A stretch of DNA of 47,089 nt from contig JAAYPM010000110.1 in NCBI GenBank assembly GCA_012519815.1, positions 1 through 47,089 of the forward strand, given 5' to 3'. Made by a program: the position numbers and the translations under genes. The notes under the pieces were generated by a model. That model was not told the origin of the DNA. It was given only the letters and a program-made list of their open reading frames with translations, and made no database searches. This document shows positions 10,560 to 19,783 of this stretch, in pieces (positions within the stretch are counted from its first letter, which is position 1; every line of letters starts with the position of its first letter). The DNA comes from Bacteroidales bacterium. Lineage in GTDB: Bacteria; Bacteroidota; Bacteroidia; Bacteroidales; UBA1715.

Positions 10560-11564
10560 ATGGCAAGAATACCAAGATTTTTACTTTTCGCATCATGTTT
10601 TGTTTTTATGTTAGGTTCATGTGTTTCTCAAAAGAAATACCAAACGCTCGAAACTAGCACACAGCTCACGCAAGACTCGTTACGTGTGGCACTTGCCAAC
10701 ATTCAAAAAGATATTTTTTCTGTTGAAGCTCGTAATAAAACATTAGAATCTCAGGTATTGCAATTACGTGCAGATAGCACTTCGAAAAATAGAATCATAA
10801 AAAATTTAGAGCTACAAGTTGCTGATTTAGAAGAGTTAAATAAAAACTTAGTAACCAAGCAATCGCGGCTTATTCAAGAAAATATGGCTGAGAATAAAAA
10901 AATTCTTGAAGAAATTCAAGCAACGCGTAGAAATATACAAATTCAAGAAGATGCACTTGATTCTATTCGTTTACATTTAGAAAAAGAACGCGAAGCACTT
11001 CAAAAAATCAGAACAGAGTTAGGCATTAAAAACGACGAAATACTTGTAAAAAATCTAAAAATTGCAGAAATGGAAGACCTTATTCGTCGTAAAGATTCTA
11101 TTACAAACGCACTTAGAACAAAAGTAAAAAGTGCATTAGTAGGTTTTGAAGGGCAAGGATTAACAATTGAAGAACGCGATGGTAAAATATACGTGCTACT
11201 TGACGAGGCTCTTTTATTTAGCGTTGGTAAAAGTGATGTTGCACCAAAAGGACAAGAAGCTTTGCAAAAACTTGCACAAGTGTTAGAACAAAATACCGAT
11301 ATCAATATTATGATTGAAGGGCATACCGACAATACAGGTGGAGCAAAACGCAATTGGGAATTAAGTGCAGAACGTGCACTTGCTATTTCGCAAATTCTCC
11401 TTACAAATTCAAAAATAGAAGGGTCTCGAATTACCGTTGCAGGGCGTGGACAATACAAACCAATATATACCGAAAACACTCCACAAGCACGTGCTCAAAA
11501 CAGACGAAGTGAAATTATACTCACTCCTGACTTAAAAGAATTATACGAGATAATTAATAATTAA
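10560..11564 (+). CDS. OmpA-family lipoprotein with coiled coil
   Basis: Envelope protein that probably ties the outer membrane to peptidoglycan. Residues 1-20 are a lipoprotein signal peptide with lipobox L-G-S-C (lipidated Cys21). Residues about 25-190 are a long, charged coiled coil rich in E, K, Q and L. Residues about 200-334 are an OmpA C-terminal domain: the IEGHTDN motif (Asp257) and the NWELSAERA motif (Arg272) are the residues that bind diaminopimelate in this family. It stands alone, divergent from dxs and convergent with cysH. It is Pal/OmpA-like, but the coiled coil is longer than in Pal. The exact partner is not known. Confidence 0.92.
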   Translation: MARIPRFLLFASCFVFMLGSCVSQKKYQTLETSTQLTQDSLRVALANIQKDIFSVEARNKTLESQVLQLRADSTSKNRIIKNLELQVADLEELNKNLVTKQSRLIQENMAENKKILEEIQATRRNIQIQEDALDSIRLHLEKEREALQKIRTELGIKNDEILVKNLKIAEMEDLIRRKDSITNALRTKVKSALVGFEGQGLTIEERDGKIYVLLDEALLFSVGKSDVAPKGQEALQKLAQVLEQNTDINIMIEGHTDNTGGAKRNWELSAERALAISQILLTNSKIEGSRITVAGRGQYKPIYTENTPQARAQNRRSEIILTPDLKELYEIINN

Positions 11565-11652
11565 ATTGGCTTTTGAAAAATATACTATTTTTAAACTTTA
11601 TTATATTTAATAGATTGATATAATAATTGAGGAGAAAACGCATAATTATATT

Positions 11653-12357
11653 TTAAGAATGAGTATGTAATCCACATTCTTTTTTTGAATTATCTTCCCA
11701 CCACCATCTTCCTGCACGAAAATCTTCTCCTTGTTTAATGGCACGCGTACATGGCTCGCAGCCAATGCTCACAAAACCTTTATCGTGTAAAATATTATAG
11801 GGTATTGCCTCTTTTTTTACATAATCTTGTACTTGTGTAAATGTCCAATCTATCAGCAGATTACATTTTATCATTTCTCTATCTGCATCATATTCAAACA
11901 TAGTAAGGTCTTTTCTATTTGACGATTGCTCTGCACGAATGCCAGTAATCCACATTTTTTTATCTGCTAAAGCTCTATTAAGAGGCAACACTTTTCGTAT
12001 TGTGCAACATTCTTTACGGTCTTCAACAGAATTATAAAAACTCATAGGACCTTTTTCACGAAGCATGGTTTCTACCTGTGTAGTATCAGGAAAAAATGCA
12101 ACAATAGGTTTTTTATATTTTTCGAGAGTTTTATTATAAACTTTATAGGTTTCTTTAAAAAGCCTTCCGGTGTCTAATGTAATAACTTCAATAGGAATAG
12201 TATGTGTAAAAATAAGATGAGTAATAATTTGATCTTCTAACCCAAAACTTGTGGTAAACACAATAGAATTTGCATATTGTTCTGCTATATGTTGAAGCAC
12301 TTCTGGTAAAGTGTGATTTTCTGCATATAAATTTAAATCGCTAACAGTCTGATTCAT
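11653..12357 (-). CDS. cysH: Phosphoadenylyl/adenylyl-sulfate reductase, iron-sulfur type
   Basis: Assimilatory reductase that makes sulfite from activated sulfate (APS or PAPS) with thioredoxin. The adenylyl-binding loop is TSFGLEDQ (36-43); WITGIRAEQS (136-145) is the conserved Arg region. The catalytic C-terminal ECGLH is present (Cys228). Cys117-Cys118 and Cys200-x-x-Cys203 form the CC...CxxC set that binds a 4Fe-4S cluster; in this family that set goes with APS reductases rather than the cluster-free PAPS enzymes. It is the last gene of the dapL-tsaC-thioesterase-cysH run, 8 bases after the thioesterase stop. No sulfate-activating genes (cysD, cysN, sat) are in the window. Confidence 0.93.
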   Translation of the reverse strand: MNQTVSDLNLYAENHTLPEVLQHIAEQYANSIVFTTSFGLEDQIITHLIFTHTIPIEVITLDTGRLFKETYKVYNKTLEKYKKPIVAFFPDTTQVETMLREKGPMSFYNSVEDRKECCTIRKVLPLNRALADKKMWITGIRAEQSSNRKDLTMFEYDADREMIKCNLLIDWTFTQVQDYVKKEAIPYNILHDKGFVSIGCEPCTRAIKQGEDFRAGRWWWEDNSKKECGLHTHS

Positions 12358-12365
12358 AGTTGTTT

Positions 12366-12809
12366 TTATTTTTGATTTTCAAATTCAGTAATGTTTGCAA
12401 CCCACTCTTTTGGAATAGCATGTGTGGCTTGTGTTGTATAATTTATACAAACAAATGTGGTAACTGCAAACGCACAAATTTCCATTCCATTATCACTTTC
12501 CCTCAGAATAGCTTGTAACACTGTAAAGCTTTTTGTGCCAAAACGAATAACTTTTGATACTAATTGAATAGCATCGCCAAAAAATATTTCTTTTACGTAT
12601 GTTGTATTTACTTGTACAATAATTACATGCGTTTTTTTTGTAAGAGCATTTTCCCCTAAAACATCTTCAAAATAATGGGTTCGTCCTAAATCAAAATATT
12701 CATGAAAAACACCATTGTTTACATGCCCCGACAAATCAATATCATTGTATCTTATTTGAATAGGAATTGCATGATTAAATTTGTACGATGCTACCTCTTC
12801 TGCTTTCAT
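12366..12809 (-). CDS. Hot-dog acyl-CoA thioesterase (4HBT/YbgC-like)
   Basis: Single hot-dog domain protein of about 147 residues that probably hydrolyses an acyl-CoA or acyl-ACP thioester in the cytoplasm. The family active-site stretch RYNDIDLSGHVNN (20-32) holds the expected catalytic Asp25, followed by the long central helix starting at YFDLGR. I chose ATG 12809 because it overlaps the tsaC stop as TAATG, the usual coupling in this operon; an ATG at 12830 would add seven residues and overlap tsaC by 22 bases. The substrate cannot be read from the sequence. Confidence 0.88.
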   Translation of the reverse strand: MKAEEVASYKFNHAIPIQIRYNDIDLSGHVNNGVFHEYFDLGRTHYFEDVLGENALTKKTHVIIVQVNTTYVKEIFFGDAIQLVSKVIRFGTKSFTVLQAILRESDNGMEICAFAVTTFVCINYTTQATHAIPKEWVANITEFENQK

Positions 12810-13372
12810 TATTTTCGTATTATTGTGCATATACCAGAATTAGTTAATTTAATAATACTCGAAGCTTGCTGTGGACTTCGGTCGTCTCTACGATGCAAAA
12901 CAACATAATCAACCTGTGTAAGAATTGTTTCAGGTATTTGGTCGTAATATTGTGGATTTGGCTTACTATGAATATTTGCCGATGTAGAAACAATAGGTTT
13001 TCTAAATTGTTGAATAAGTTGTTGTGTAAAAGGCTCACGACATATACGAATACCTATTGAACCATCTTTGCCAATTAAATTTTCAGGAAGATTTATGGCT
13101 TTTTCAAATATAATTGTGATTGGTTTTTCTGAAAGTTCAAATAGTTCAAAAGCTATTTCTGGAGGATTTTCAACATATCGTTCGAGCATTGCCTCTGAAT
13201 CAACAAGAATGAGTAAAGGCATAGTTTCAGTTCGTTGTTTTAGCGTATAAATTGCTTCAATTGCCTTGGCATTTGTGGCATCGCAACCGATACCCCAAAT
13301 GGTATCGGTTGGATAACATACTATGCCTCCACTTCTAAGAACTGAAAGGGCATTTTTTATATCTTCTATCAT
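12809..13372 (-). CDS. tsaC: L-threonylcarbamoyladenylate synthase (TsaC/Sua5/YrdC family)
   Basis: Makes threonylcarbamoyl-AMP from threonine, bicarbonate and ATP, the first step of the t6A37 modification of tRNAs that read ANN codons. The YrdC fold is shown by GGIVCYPTDTIWGIGCDATN (residues 15-34), the KQR motif in TLKQRTETMPLLI, and STSANIHSKPNP near residue 142. At 187 residues it is the short form without the C-terminal Sua5 domain. It follows the dapL stop directly (TAAATG) and its own stop overlaps the thioesterase start, so translation is likely coupled. Confidence 0.95.
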   Translation of the reverse strand: MIEDIKNALSVLRSGGIVCYPTDTIWGIGCDATNAKAIEAIYTLKQRTETMPLLILVDSEAMLERYVENPPEIAFELFELSEKPITIIFEKAINLPENLIGKDGSIGIRICREPFTQQLIQQFRKPIVSTSANIHSKPNPQYYDQIPETILTQVDYVVLHRRDDRSPQQASSIIKLTNSGICTIIRK

Positions 13373-14605
13373 TTATAATGATGCATTTTTTATGCGATCC
13401 ATAGCTTCAATTACGTTTTCGCGCGATGCAAATGAAGAAAATCTGAAATATCCCTCACCCGAAGGTCCAAATCCTGAACCAGGTGTGCCTACAACTTGAA
13501 TTTTCTCAAGTAATGTATCAAAGAAATCCCATGATTTCATATTGTTTTTTGTTTTAAGCCACACATACGGAGCATTTACCCCACCATACACAGAAAAACC
13601 TTGTTGTTCAAGGCTTTGTTTCATAATTTTTGCATTTTCCATATAGTATGCAATTATTTCTTCTGTTTGTTTTTTTCCTTCAGGAGTATATATTGCCGCA
13701 GCCGCTTTTTGAACAGGATATGATGCTCCGTTAAATTTTGTAGAATGCCGTCTGCTCCATAATTTTTTTACCGAAACCTGTTCTCCTTTTGAATTTTGAG
13801 CAGTTAATTTTTCGGGAATAACTATATATGCACATCGAGTACCTGTAAATCCTGCTTTTTTAGAAAAACTCCGAAATTCAATAGCACATGAATCGGCTCC
13901 TTCAATTTCAAAAATTGAATGTGGCACATCTTTTTCTTGAATAAAAGCTTCGTATGCTGCATCAAATAAAATGATTGCATTATTTGCTTGTGCGTAGTCA
14001 ACCCATTGTTTTAGTTCCTGTTTTGTTGCAGTAGTACCAGTAGGATTATTTGGATAGCATAAAAATATAATATCAACTGGTTTTTGAGGAATTTCCGGAA
14101 TAAAACGATTTTCTTCGGTACATGGCATATAGTGAATACCTTCATAATATCCATTTTTTTGCATACTGCCAGTTCGCCCCGCCATAACTGTAGTATCAAC
14201 ATACACAGGATATACGGGGTCTTGTACAGCAATACTATTATTCATTCCAAATATTTCGAGAATGTTACCCGTATCGCATTTTGAACCATCAGAAATAAAA
14301 ATATCATCGGCAGTAATAGCCACTCCTTTATCTTGAAATTCGTGTTTTGCAATAGCTTCTCGTAAAAATGCATATCCTTGTTCGGGACCATATCCTTTAA
14401 AACTATGGTCGTGTGCCATTTCTTCAACACCTGCATGAAAAGCTTCAATAACTGCGGGACAAAGAGGTAAAGTTACATCTCCAATACCCATTCTAATAAT
14501 TTTTTTATCAGGATTTTCCTGTGCATATGCATTTACACGGCGTCCTATTTCAGGAAATAAATACCCTGCTTGTAATTTTTCGTAATGCTCGTTTAAGCGT
14601 GCCAT
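13373..14605 (-). CDS. dapL: LL-diaminopimelate aminotransferase
   Basis: PLP enzyme that converts tetrahydrodipicolinate to LL-diaminopimelate in one step, bypassing the succinylated branch, for lysine and peptidoglycan synthesis. Fold-type I aminotransferase features: the substrate loop [11 protein letters not shown] near the N-terminus, the [12 protein letters not shown] motif, and the PLP-binding lysine in [11 protein letters not shown] chose ATG 14605 (410 residues, the usual family length, beginning M-A-R-L-N-E-H-Y); the TTG at 14617 is less likely. First gene of a run with tsaC, the thioesterase and cysH. The aspartokinase at 26680 feeds the same pathway. Confidence 0.95.
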   Translation of the reverse strand: MARLNEHYEKLQAGYLFPEIGRRVNAYAQENPDKKIIRMGIGDVTLPLCPAVIEAFHAGVEEMAHDHSFKGYGPEQGYAFLREAIAKHEFQDKGVAITADDIFISDGSKCDTGNILEIFGMNNSIAVQDPVYPVYVDTTVMAGRTGSMQKNGYYEGIHYMPCTEENRFIPEIPQKPVDIIFLCYPNNPTGTTATKQELKQWVDYAQANNAIILFDAAYEAFIQEKDVPHSIFEIEGADSCAIEFRSFSKKAGFTGTRCAYIVIPEKLTAQNSKGEQVSVKKLWSRRHSTKFNGASYPVQKAAAAIYTPEGKKQTEEIIAYYMENAKIMKQSLEQQGFSVYGGVNAPYVWLKTKNNMKSWDFFDTLLEKIQVVGTPGSGFGPSGEGYFRFSSFASRENVIEAMDRIKNASL

Positions 14606-14635
14606 AATTTTTGTCAATATAATTAATAATTAATG

Positions 14636-14643
14636 CAAATATA
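14636..14643 (-). promoter_or_regulatory. Candidate -7 promoter element of the dapL operon
   Basis: On the minus strand TATATTTG matches TAnnTTTG exactly, 30 bases ahead of the dapL ATG at 14605. A TTTG -33 box at the normal spacing is not clear (the nearest is 27 bases away). Confidence 0.45.
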
Positions 14644-14707
14644 TAATTAAAGTGTTCATTTTAGAAAAATCAAAAAGCGAATCGAAAACCTTTTTTTATG
14701 ATATGTA

Positions 14708-15682
14708 TTATTTTTTGCGTGTGCAAATATAATCAATGAGAGAAACCAGAGCTTCTTGTGCCTCATTATGCGAAAATGTATATACTATTTGTTTTGCTTC
14801 GGAGCATAGTTCTTCAATTTTTGCTTCGGCGTATTCAATTCCATTATGTTGCATAATAAAATTCACAATTTCTTGAAGTTTTTTTGGATTGTTTTTATGT
14901 CCTTTTAAAAGCTTTTTTATGTGCAATTGTTCTTTTTTTGACACTTGTTTAAGCGCATGTAACAATGGGAGTGTTATTTTTTTCTCTTTTAAATCATTCC
15001 ATATAGGTTTTCCAATAACAGATGTTTTTGAATAATCCAATACATCATCTTTAATTTGAAATGCCACACCTAACAACAGGGCGATTTTCTTCAGTTTTTC
15101 CGCATCTTTTTCTTGTAAATTTCCTGTGGAATGTGCCCCAGAAAGCATAGCTGCTACAAATAAACTTGCAGTTTTTTTCTCAATAATTTGAAAATAAATA
15201 TCTTCAGAATTTGATACAAGTTTTGCTTTTTCAATTTGCAATAATTCGCCTTCGCTCATATCTTTAACCGCCGTAGAAATGATTTTTAGCAGTTCTATAT
15301 GATTTGTTTCAATAGCATGCAATAAGCCTTTTGCTAACAAATAATCGCCTACTAACACACTTATTTTATTTTTCCACAATGCATTTACCGAGAAAAAACC
15401 ACGACGTTTCATAGAATTATCCACAACATCGTCATGAAGTAATGTAGCGGTATGCATAAGTTCAATCATAAATGCAGCTGAATAGCTTGCTTCGGTAACA
15501 GAACCAATTAAACGAGCACTTAAAAAAACTAAACTTGGGCGAATTTGTTTCCCTTTTGTTTTTAAAATATACGATGTAATAAGCGATAGTAACGATTTTT
15601 TTGAAGAAAGTTCTTTTTTAAATCGAGCATCAAATTCTTGAATATCAGATTTTATAAAAGAAAGAAATAAGGGGGTATTCAT
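14708..15682 (-). CDS. Polyprenyl diphosphate synthase (IspB-like)
   Basis: Trans-prenyltransferase that adds isopentenyl units to an allylic diphosphate to build a long chain, most likely the menaquinone side chain. Both Asp-rich magnesium-binding motifs are present: DDVVD at 84-88 with M-K-R-R-G after it, and QIKDDVLD with D212, D213 and D216. G-K-Q-I-R-P at 44-49 is the conserved IPP-binding region. The length (324) is normal. It is the last gene of a run with the SiaB-like kinase and SiaC, 19 bases after siaC. Chain length cannot be predicted safely from sequence alone. Confidence 0.92.
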   Translation of the reverse strand: MNTPLFLSFIKSDIQEFDARFKKELSSKKSLLSLITSYILKTKGKQIRPSLVFLSARLIGSVTEASYSAAFMIELMHTATLLHDDVVDNSMKRRGFFSVNALWKNKISVLVGDYLLAKGLLHAIETNHIELLKIISTAVKDMSEGELLQIEKAKLVSNSEDIYFQIIEKKTASLFVAAMLSGAHSTGNLQEKDAEKLKKIALLLGVAFQIKDDVLDYSKTSVIGKPIWNDLKEKKITLPLLHALKQVSKKEQLHIKKLLKGHKNNPKKLQEIVNFIMQHNGIEYAEAKIEELCSEAKQIVYTFSHNEAQEALVSLIDYICTRKK

Positions 15683-15701
15683 ACATGCAGATTATGTAGC
15701 G

Positions 15702-16082
15702 TTACTCTTCTATTTCTTGAATAGAAAACTCAACATCAAGGAGTTTTGAATATCGGAGACCTGACAACATCATATCCACATCTTCTTTTCGGTATTTCCA
15801 AATTATTTCGAGTGATACTTCGTGAGAAATTTTTTCGAGAAGGAGTAAAATTTTTGCAATTTGTTTTGCGGTTGCAGTGTTAAAATATTCTAATTCAAAA
15901 ACGAATTGAATATCATCGTCGGGTAAATTTTGTCGAAATTCTTCGAGCCATTCAAATACAGGAGCATAAAAGCCATTCGCATTTTCAGGCAACGAGCGGT
16001 GCGAAATTTTAAATATGTGTTCAGCAGGATTTAAAATTATTTCTGGCGTTTCCTCAGTTTTTTCAATAATAAATGCTTCCAT
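15702..16082 (-). CDS. SiaC-family regulatory phosphoprotein (DUF1987)
   Basis: Small (126 residues) cytoplasmic protein of the SiaC/DUF1987 family. In Pseudomonas, SiaC is phosphorylated on a Thr by the SiaB kinase, dephosphorylated by SiaA, and when unphosphorylated activates the diguanylate cyclase SiaD. The family signature SLPENA (30-35) and LEYFNTATAKQIAK (64-77) are present; Thr69 in F-N-T is the position expected to be phosphorylated. It lies 5 bases after the tandem SiaB-like gene, so kinase and target are co-transcribed. No diguanylate cyclase or PP2C phosphatase is nearby, so the output here is unknown. A paralogue sits at 36989-37363. Confidence 0.88.
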   Translation of the reverse strand: MEAFIIEKTEETPEIILNPAEHIFKISHRSLPENANGFYAPVFEWLEEFRQNLPDDDIQFVFELEYFNTATAKQIAKILLLLEKISHEVSLEIIWKYRKEDVDMMLSGLRYSKLLDVEFSIQEIEE

Positions 16083-16087
16083 AGTGT

Positions 16088-17203
16088 TTATATTATTATT
16101 TGTAATGAAAAAAATGATATGGTATCATTAACCTCAGAAAAACTATAAAGTAACTTATTTCCGCTTTTCATTCGTAAATCAATAATTCCTAATCCTGCTT
16201 CTTTACTACTATCAATATCAAAATTTAACAGTCGTTGTGTATAAAACATATCAAGATTTTCTCCCTCAATACCATTTACATAGTCTATTTTTTCAGAAAG
16301 TTCTTTCACTATAGATTTTTTAATATAATTTCCAGAACTTAATTTATATGAATTATTTGATTCCGAAATAAAGAAAATGCCTGGGTTTCCACCAAGTTCA
16401 TCATCTTTTTTCTCTCCATGTTTTACAATATTTTGAAGCATTTCTACCATAATGTTAAACAATTTCTTTTTTACATCAACAGCTCCAATTGGCTGACTCT
16501 CAATTGTTGAGAGCAGATGAATTAATCCCTCTTGGTTTAAACTTCCATTGTAAATTAAAATAATATTTTCACGATTTATAATTTCGTGAAGATTTTTAAT
16601 ATTATTTAAATCAATTTCATTAAACGCACTTTCAGAATTTTTTGAAATAGCCGTATGTAAATAAAAATACGAAAGTTCTTCGTCAAGAGTTTTAAAATCG
16701 TAAAATAATTTATTTCCTGATTTTCGAGCCATTTCAATTAAACCTAAACCTGCTCCGCCTTTTTCCGAAATACTTCCGTCCTCAAGAATTTGTTTATAAT
16801 ATGCTTTAAGATCATCTTTTTCGAGACTGTTAATTGTATTAAGCATCTCTTGCAACTGTGTGATAGTAGAGTTTTCTACAACATTGCCAGATGTTATTTG
16901 ATATGCTTCGTTATGATTTTGAATAACAAAAATACCCGCTTGGTATGGTCCTTCGCATATTGTGTTTTGAGGTGTTTGATGACGAGTTACATTTTGTAAA
17001 CACTCAACCATAATAGAAAACACCCGCTTTTTTACTTTGGAAGATTCTCCACTTGATTCTAAATTGTTTTCAGCAAGCGAAATAATGCTGTCGGTAATGT
17101 TTTGTGTAAAAAGACCCCGATAAATGTATCCGAGATTGTCTTTTTGCATACCTTCAAACAACGTAAATCCATATCCAATCTTTTCTATGTCTTGTTCAGC
17201 CAC
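16088..17203 (-). CDS. Tandem SiaB-like protein kinase (two DUF6272 domains)
   Basis: A 371-residue protein made of two copies of a SiaB-type GHKL-like kinase domain (about 15-187 and 200-371). Each copy has an N-box helix (IMVECLQN with Asn71; IMVEMLQN with Asn258), a strand G-I-F-x-I followed by S-S/T-G-N, and a glycine loop (GAGLGLIEMARKSGNKL at 150-166; AGLGIIDLRMKSGNKL at 336-351). Family members have one such domain; fusion of two is unusual. It probably phosphorylates the SiaC protein encoded 5 bases downstream. The start is GTG 17203 with GGA about 8 bases before it; no nearby ATG fits. A full promoter lies at 17239-17270. Confidence 0.85.
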   Translation of the reverse strand: MAEQDIEKIGYGFTLFEGMQKDNLGYIYRGLFTQNITDSIISLAENNLESSGESSKVKKRVFSIMVECLQNVTRHQTPQNTICEGPYQAGIFVIQNHNEAYQITSGNVVENSTITQLQEMLNTINSLEKDDLKAYYKQILEDGSISEKGGAGLGLIEMARKSGNKLFYDFKTLDEELSYFYLHTAISKNSESAFNEIDLNNIKNLHEIINRENIILIYNGSLNQEGLIHLLSTIESQPIGAVDVKKKLFNIMVEMLQNIVKHGEKKDDELGGNPGIFFISESNNSYKLSSGNYIKKSIVKELSEKIDYVNGIEGENLDMFYTQRLLNFDIDSSKEAGLGIIDLRMKSGNKLLYSFSEVNDTISFFSLQIII

Positions 17204-17238
17204 ACGATTTCCTTTTATAGGTTTAGACTTTAATCTAA

Positions 17239-17270
17239 CAAAGATATTTATTTATATTGTAAAATACAAA
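17239..17270 (-). promoter_or_regulatory. Bacteroidota-type promoter of the siaB-siaC-ispB operon
   Basis: On the minus strand TTTG (17270-17267), 20 bases, then TATCTTTG (17246-17239), matching TTTG-N19-21-TAnnTTTG. It lies 36 bases upstream of the GTG start of the tandem kinase gene. Confidence 0.7.
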
Positions 17271-17302
17271 ATAAAAGCATGGGTAAAACCGTATTCTTTT
17301 TT

Positions 17303-17310
17303 TAAATTTG
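17303..17310 (+). promoter_or_regulatory. Candidate -7 promoter element of the beta-helix lipoprotein gene
   Basis: TAAATTTG matches TAnnTTTG and ends 28 bases before ATG 17339. No -33 box is obvious. Confidence 0.4.
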
Positions 17311-17338
17311 CTCTTTTTGTATTTCTGTTGCTTTTTAT

Positions 17339-18772
17339 ATGAATTATTGTAGTGTATATCTGCATTGTAAGGGTATTTGTTTTACAATTCTAACATTTTT
17401 AATTGCTATGGCAATTATGTGCATGATTTCGTGTTCTAAAAATGAAATACTTTCTTTACCAAACTATTCTTTGCAATATTCTGTAGAACAAATTGATTTT
17501 GACACACTTTTTACTGAAACGGGCAGTATTACTCGTGCAATAAAACTATACAATCCTCATAAAGGCTCTCTTTTAATTGATGCAATTGAATTACTACAAG
17601 GTTCTAATTCCCAATATATTATGAATGTAAATGGTGTGTCGGGAACAATAATAAAAAATGTTGAAATTGCGGCACAGGATAGCATATATATATTTATGCA
17701 AGCTTTTTTGAATCAAAATAATGTTGATACGCTTGTGCAATATGTTGATTCATTGCTAATTTCATATAATTCTAAACGAGAGTCATTGCCTATTGTTTCG
17801 TGGGGACAAGATGTTATTAAACATAAAGGCGAAATGCGAGAAAGTTTTACTATTACTGCCGGAAAACCGCATGTAATTCTTGATTCGTTGGTTATACTAA
17901 AAGGGCATACACTTACCATTGAAGCAGGGGCACGTTTGTATTTGCATTATAAAGCAAATCTTGTTATTCATGGTTCGTTATGTGTGCAGGGAACATATGA
18001 TAAGCCTGTGTTGTTTAGTTCAAATAGAATCGAAGAAGCGTATGAAACTTTACCCGGACAATGGGGAAGCATAATTTTTCGTGAATCAAGTACGGCAAAT
18101 ACTTTTGAATATGCTGTTATTCGCAATGCTGTAAACGGATTGCGTGTGTATGGAAATGCAGAAAATCCTATTAGCATTTCTCTTACTAATACGCGTATTC
18201 AAAATATGTCTGCAAATTGCATTTTTGCCGAAAACGCTCACATTTCTGCATCTAATTGTGTGTTGGCAAATGCTAATGATTATGTGTTGGCACTGCAAGG
18301 CGGTGCTCATTCGTTTGTTCATTCTAGTATTTCAAATCAAGGTGCAATTGGCGGACGAAATTATGTGCCATCTGTGGCTATTAGTAATTATTCGTTTGTG
18401 AACGAACAGGAGTGCCCTTTGTTGCAAGTTGTTTTTTCAAATTCTATTATTGTAGGTAAAATTCAAAATGAAATTGATGTATTTACGCAAAATGATACTG
18501 ATGTTCTTGATGTGGAGTTTTTTAATTGTTTAGTAAAAACAACAATAGAATCAAAATATGCTCATTATTTTAATTCGTCTATTCAATTTGATGAACATGA
18601 AAACTTATTTCGCAATATGTATGAGTTAAATTTCACACTTGACACTCTTTCGCAAGCTAAGGATAATGGAAATTTTGAGGTGGCACAATTAGTTCCAGAT
18701 GATTTTCGTGGACAATCAAGAATTGCTGATACAAAACCTGATATTGGAGCGTATGAGTTTTTTTCGGAGTAA
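17339..18772 (+). CDS. Lipoprotein with right-handed beta-helix region
   Basis: A 477-residue predicted lipoprotein. The long hydrophobic N-terminus ends in M-I-S-C, with lipidated Cys32. Residues about 45-140 look like an immunoglobulin-like sandwich (I-x-L-Y-N-P-H-K-G). From about 170 on, short regular strands (VILDSLVILKGHTLTIEAGA, then LVIHGSLCVQGTYDKPVLFS, then IRNAVNGLRVYG) are typical of a right-handed parallel beta-helix, and the end has D-x-G-A-Y-E-F. Similar lipoproteins are common in Bacteroidales and are annotated as hypothetical. Surface or periplasmic role inferred. Its 3' end overlaps the next gene by 20 bases, so the two are one transcription unit. Confidence 0.82.
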   Translation: MNYCSVYLHCKGICFTILTFLIAMAIMCMISCSKNEILSLPNYSLQYSVEQIDFDTLFTETGSITRAIKLYNPHKGSLLIDAIELLQGSNSQYIMNVNGVSGTIIKNVEIAAQDSIYIFMQAFLNQNNVDTLVQYVDSLLISYNSKRESLPIVSWGQDVIKHKGEMRESFTITAGKPHVILDSLVILKGHTLTIEAGARLYLHYKANLVIHGSLCVQGTYDKPVLFSSNRIEEAYETLPGQWGSIIFRESSTANTFEYAVIRNAVNGLRVYGNAENPISISLTNTRIQNMSANCIFAENAHISASNCVLANANDYVLALQGGAHSFVHSSISNQGAIGGRNYVPSVAISNYSFVNEQECPLLQVVFSNSIIVGKIQNEIDVFTQNDTDVLDVEFFNCLVKTTIESKYAHYFNSSIQFDEHENLFRNMYELNFTLDTLSQAKDNGNFEVAQLVPDDFRGQSRIADTKPDIGAYEFFSE

Positions 18773-19757
18773 TAGGGTTGTTGCATGTATTGCTTTTCTT
18801 TTTTGCATTTCATATATAGCAATAGGTCAGCAAGATAACGAAGATTCACAATCGTTTTCTGTACTTTTTTATAATATTGAAAATTTATTTGACACAATTG
18901 CCAGCTCTTGCACAAATGATAGTGAATTTACACCTCAAAGCGAAAAGCAATGGAACACGCGAAAATATTATAAAAAATTACATGCAATTTCAAAAGTTAT
19001 TATTGCTGCGGGAGCATGGAATCCGCCTGATATTATTGCTTTTGCTGAAGTTGAATCTCCTTCGTGCACACGCGATATTTTGAGTAAAACGGCTCTTTCA
19101 AAAATGAGATATTCGTATATTCATCACGAATCGCCCGACCGTAGGGGGATTGATGTTTCTTTAGCATATAATCCAAAAACATTTATTCCTCTTTTTGATT
19201 CGGCAATTGCCGTAACTCTCCCTGATGAACCTCATTTCGCAACTCGCGATATACTATATGTGAAAGGTATTATGTCGTTATGGAATGACACACTTCATGT
19301 ATTTGCTCTCCATTTTCCGTCTCGATTTGGCGGAGCAAAAAAAAGTGAATATAAACGAATTGCCGCTACAAATGTGCTTATCAGCTGTATTTCAGACATA
19401 TATGCACAATTGCCTTCGGCTCGTATTATTGTTATGGGAGATTTTAATGATACTCCTAAAAACAAAGCTCCACAATTTCTTGCTGCTGCCTGTTCAAATA
19501 ATTTTATTCGACTTAGTGATTCAAATCAATTAGGTACCAATGTATATAAAAATATGTGGCACGAAATTGACCAATGCTATGTTTCTGTGTCTTTGCATAG
19601 TAATTATACGCTTACGTATTCTATTATTTCATTTGATTTTATGCTGCAAACCGATTCGCATGGAAGAACAAAACCGTTTCGTACATATGCTGGACCTTAT
19701 TATTTAGGTGGATATAGCGATCATTTACCTATTTTGTGCCGATTTCAAAAACCATAA
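18753..19757 (+). CDS. Secreted endonuclease/exonuclease/phosphatase-family protein
   Basis: Member of the metal-dependent EEP fold (DNase I-like) with an export signal (residues 1-25, ending around Y-I-A-I-G-Q). Family motifs are present: FYNIENLFD near the N-terminus, FAEVES (metal-binding Glu), MGDFNDTPK (Asp and Asn) and the C-terminal YSDHLPI (Asp-His). The substrate may be nucleic acid or a phosphoester; sequence does not decide. I used ATG 18753, which gives a good signal peptide; an ATG at 18699 would lie deeper in the upstream gene and spoil the signal. It overlaps the upstream lipoprotein gene by 20 bases. Confidence 0.9.
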   Translation: MSFFRSNRVVACIAFLFCISYIAIGQQDNEDSQSFSVLFYNIENLFDTIASSCTNDSEFTPQSEKQWNTRKYYKKLHAISKVIIAAGAWNPPDIIAFAEVESPSCTRDILSKTALSKMRYSYIHHESPDRRGIDVSLAYNPKTFIPLFDSAIAVTLPDEPHFATRDILYVKGIMSLWNDTLHVFALHFPSRFGGAKKSEYKRIAATNVLISCISDIYAQLPSARIIVMGDFNDTPKNKAPQFLAAACSNNFIRLSDSNQLGTNVYKNMWHEIDQCYVSVSLHSNYTLTYSIISFDFMLQTDSHGRTKPFRTYAGPYYLGGYSDHLPILCRFQKP

Positions 19758-19783
19758 ATTAGCTACTACTTATTTTTTGCATT

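Noticed and set aside
11576..11592. Small hairpin AAAAATA / TATTTTT between the OmpA gene and cysH as a terminator
   Set aside because: The stem is pure A-T with a three-base loop, expected by chance in such AT-rich DNA.
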